A stretch of 15,176 nucleotides of DNA from CAYZJV01 sp964478945. Lineage in GTDB: Bacteria; Spirochaetota; Spirochaetia; Sphaerochaetales; Sphaerochaetaceae. The translations under genes and the position numbers were made by a program. Below are positions 13,481 to 15,176 of the stretch, in pieces (position 1 is the stretch's first letter; the number at the start of each line of letters is the position of its first letter). A model generated the notes under the pieces. It did not search any database, had not been told where the DNA came from, and saw nothing but the letters and a program-made list of their open reading frames with translations. Location: the NCBI GenBank assembly GCA_964478945.1, contig CAYZJV010000071.1:1-15176 (forward strand), read 5' to 3'.

Positions 13481-15176
13481 ATGGAACTGGAGAAGAGGAA
13501 GCGACTCATCGATGTCGCCTCGGGTAGGGAGCAAGCCGACCTTGTGATCGTAGGTGCGCACATCGTGGATGTGTACAATGGGCGCTTGATCGAAGGTGAT
13601 GTTGCGATTGTTGATGGTCATATCGCGGGTATAGGCTCGTACGAAGGAAGAACCACCTATGATGCCGGTGGTGCGTTTCTGCTTCCCGGTCTGATCGATG
13701 GTCACGTCCACATCGAATCTTCCCTGGTTGATCCGCAGTCATTCTCCAAGTTGGTGGTTCCCCATGGAACCACAACCGTCATCGCCGATCCCCACGAAAT
13801 CTGCAACGTGTGTGGACTTGAGGGCTTCGACTACATGGTCGAAGCCTCCGGGCATCTTCCCCTCGAAGTATTCTTCATGCTGCCATCCTGCGTGCCCGCC
13901 ACAGCGTTTGAACATTCGGGAGCAGTATTGGATGCCGGTGTCCTTTCCAAACGAATCGGAGAAACACGGGTTCTGGGATTGGGTGAGATGATGGATATGG
14001 TGGGAACCATAGCTGCCGAAGGTGCCATACTTGACAAATTGGCGTTGTCGGAAGCGAATGGCAAACTGACCGATGGACATGCTCCCTCGGTGGCAGGCAA
14101 TGGATTGAACGCCTATGTGGCAGCTTCCATCCACACCGACCATGAATGTGCCACCGTAGAGGAGATGAACGATCGGATATCCCGAGGTATGTATGTGTTG
14201 TTGAGGGAAGGTTCGGCTTGCCATGATGTGCGCAATCTTCTTAAAGGGGTAACCGAACGCAATGCCCACATGTGCCTATTCTGCACCGATGACAGGCAAC
14301 CGAGGAGTATTCTCGAATCGGGACACATCGACAATCATCTCCGTATCGCTGTCGAAGAAGGCCTTGACCCCATCCTCGCTGTCAGGATGGCCACATTGAG
14401 TGCCGCGGATTGTTATCGTTTGTATGACAGAGGTGCAATCGCACCTGGAAAGTTGGCCGATCTTGTGGTGGTGAAGGATTTGAAATCGTTCGAAGTGGTC
14501 GATGTGTTCACCAGCGGTCTACGCTACGATGAAGACCGGTGGGATTCCCATATACCCTCGGTTCCTTCCGTCGTATCGGGAAGGGTCGATATCGGGAAAT
14601 TCGATGAATCTTCCTTGCATCTGAATTTGAAATCCCCGCATGTACGTGTGATCGACATCCACAGCGAATCGGTGGTGACAGGAAGTTCTACCGCCACCGT
14701 TCAATTGGATGCTGAAAACCGCTATGTGCAGGACTCCAGTCAGGATATCGTGAAGCTGGCTGTGGTGGAGCGTCACAAGGGTACCGGACATGTGGGTCTT
14801 GCCTTGATCAGAGGCTATGGAATCACCGATGGAGCGGTGGCGACCACCATCGCCCACGATTCCCACAATATTATCGTGGCCGGGGACAACGACCGGGATA
14901 TGGCTTTGGCAGTGCACCAGGTGGCTGAACTTGGGGGAGGGATCGTGATGGTGATGGGAGGGAAGGTCATCGATTCGTTGCCTCTTCCCATTGCGGGACT
15001 CATGACCAATCTTGGTGGACCATACGTGGCGGAAAAATTCCAAACGATGCATCGAAAGGCAAAGGAACTGTTGAAGATCCATGAAGGAATCGATCCTTTC
15101 ATGACATTGAGTTTCATGGCTCTACCGGTGATACCCCATCTGAAGGTGACCGATATGGGACTGTTCGATGTGGATT
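13481..15176 (+). CDS. ade: Adenine deaminase (3' end cut by window edge)
   Basis: The reading frame is open from ATG 13481 to the window end, giving 565 codons; bacterial adenine deaminases are roughly this length or slightly longer, so only a few C-terminal residues are probably missing. The protein converts adenine to hypoxanthine and ammonia (EC 3.5.4.2) using a metal centre of the amidohydrolase type. Motifs are H75/H77/E79 in DGHVHIESS, DPHEI at 103-107, GLGEMMD, GHAPS, an H in SIHTDHE and D270/D271 in CTDDRQP. The C-terminal domain has the typical GHGxxGLAL-like and AHDSHNI stretches. The start is supported by AAGGAGGT at 13466-13473, seven bases upstream. It shares the putative activator site with ygfK and ygeW, so it is probably co-regulated as an entry step feeding hypoxanthine into the pathway. 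Confidence 0.93.
   Translation, partial: MELEKRKRLIDVASGREQADLVIVGAHIVDVYNGRLIEGDVAIVDGHIAGIGSYEGRTTYDAGGAFLLPGLIDGHVHIESSLVDPQSFSKLVVPHGTTTVIADPHEICNVCGLEGFDYMVEASGHLPLEVFFMLPSCVPATAFEHSGAVLDAGVLSKRIGETRVLGLGEMMDMVGTIAAEGAILDKLALSEANGKLTDGHAPSVAGNGLNAYVAASIHTDHECATVEEMNDRISRGMYVLLREGSACHDVRNLLKGVTERNAHMCLFCTDDRQPRSILESGHIDNHLRIAVEEGLDPILAVRMATLSAADCYRLYDRGAIAPGKLADLVVVKDLKSFEVVDVFTSGLRYDEDRWDSHIPSVPSVVSGRVDIGKFDESSLHLNLKSPHVRVIDIHSESVVTGSSTATVQLDAENRYVQDSSQDIVKLAVVERHKGTGHVGLALIRGYGITDGAVATTIAHDSHNIIVAGDNDRDMALAVHQVAELGGGIVMVMGGKVIDSLPLPIAGLMTNLGGPYVAEKFQTMHRKAKELLKIHEGIDPFMTLSFMALPVIPHLKVTDMGLFDVD

Noticed and set aside
13345..13578. Longer start (13578) for the DUF4190-like gene
   Set aside because: The extension reads antisense through the ade start and promoter. 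The start at 13344 has GGAGG at good spacing and a promoter directly upstream.

Overview
This window is a purine-catabolism locus from what looks like an anaerobic bacterium. The coding DNA is moderately GC-rich, dense and mostly on the + strand. The intergenic promoters are AT-rich and sigma70-like. Seven of the eight genes belong to the anaerobic purine/urate cluster known from the Escherichia coli ygeW-to-xdhD region, or are purine deaminases: ygfK, ssnA, ygeY, an 8-oxoguanine deaminase, ygfM, xdhD, ygeW and ade (the last three of these groupings are spread over separate transcripts). Product calls rest on recognising family motifs and on recollection of the E. coli proteins; no search was run. 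The taxon cannot be fixed from the sequence. A fermentative gut-type anaerobe, such as a Sphaerochaeta-like spirochaete or a Firmicute, is only a guess.

Layout. Positions 1-252 are an AT-rich promoter region. Positions 253-6107 hold ygfK-ssnA-ygeY, probably one transcript. Positions 6108-6412 are a gene-poor leader with several hairpins, in front of a second block at 6413-11519: 8-oxoguanine deaminase, ygfM and xdhD, linked by two 4-bp ATGA start/stop overlaps. A hairpin terminator follows. ygeW (11680-12879) has its own promoter and ends at a strong bidirectional terminator. It is convergent with a small minus-strand DUF4190-like membrane protein gene (12940-13344). That gene is divergent from an adenine deaminase gene (ade, from 13481), which runs off the right edge just short of its stop.

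How the genes fit together. Ade makes hypoxanthine from adenine, and the 8-oxoguanine deaminase makes urate from 8-oxoguanine. XdhD (molybdenum hydroxylase), YgfM (FAD subunit), YgfK (multi-Fe-S flavoprotein) and SsnA (amidohydrolase) look like the redox and hydrolysis module acting on oxopurines. YgeY (M20 amidohydrolase) and YgeW (carbamoyltransferase family) probably act on the ureido or amino acid products after ring opening. Usual partners ygeX, hyuA/hydA, yqeA, a permease and the Mo/Se maturation genes are not in this window.

The most notable observation is a repeated 18-bp element, TGTTGC-N4-TGTTGCAA. It occurs three times, always 6-7 bp upstream of a -35 box: before ygfK, ygeW and ade. 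This suggests one unidentified activator controlling the set. Other notable points are an XdhD ferredoxin-like domain lacking all eight [2Fe-2S] cysteines, a His/Cys/Asp-rich insertion in YgfK, and a structured leader that may hide the ribosome binding site of the 8-oxoguanine deaminase.
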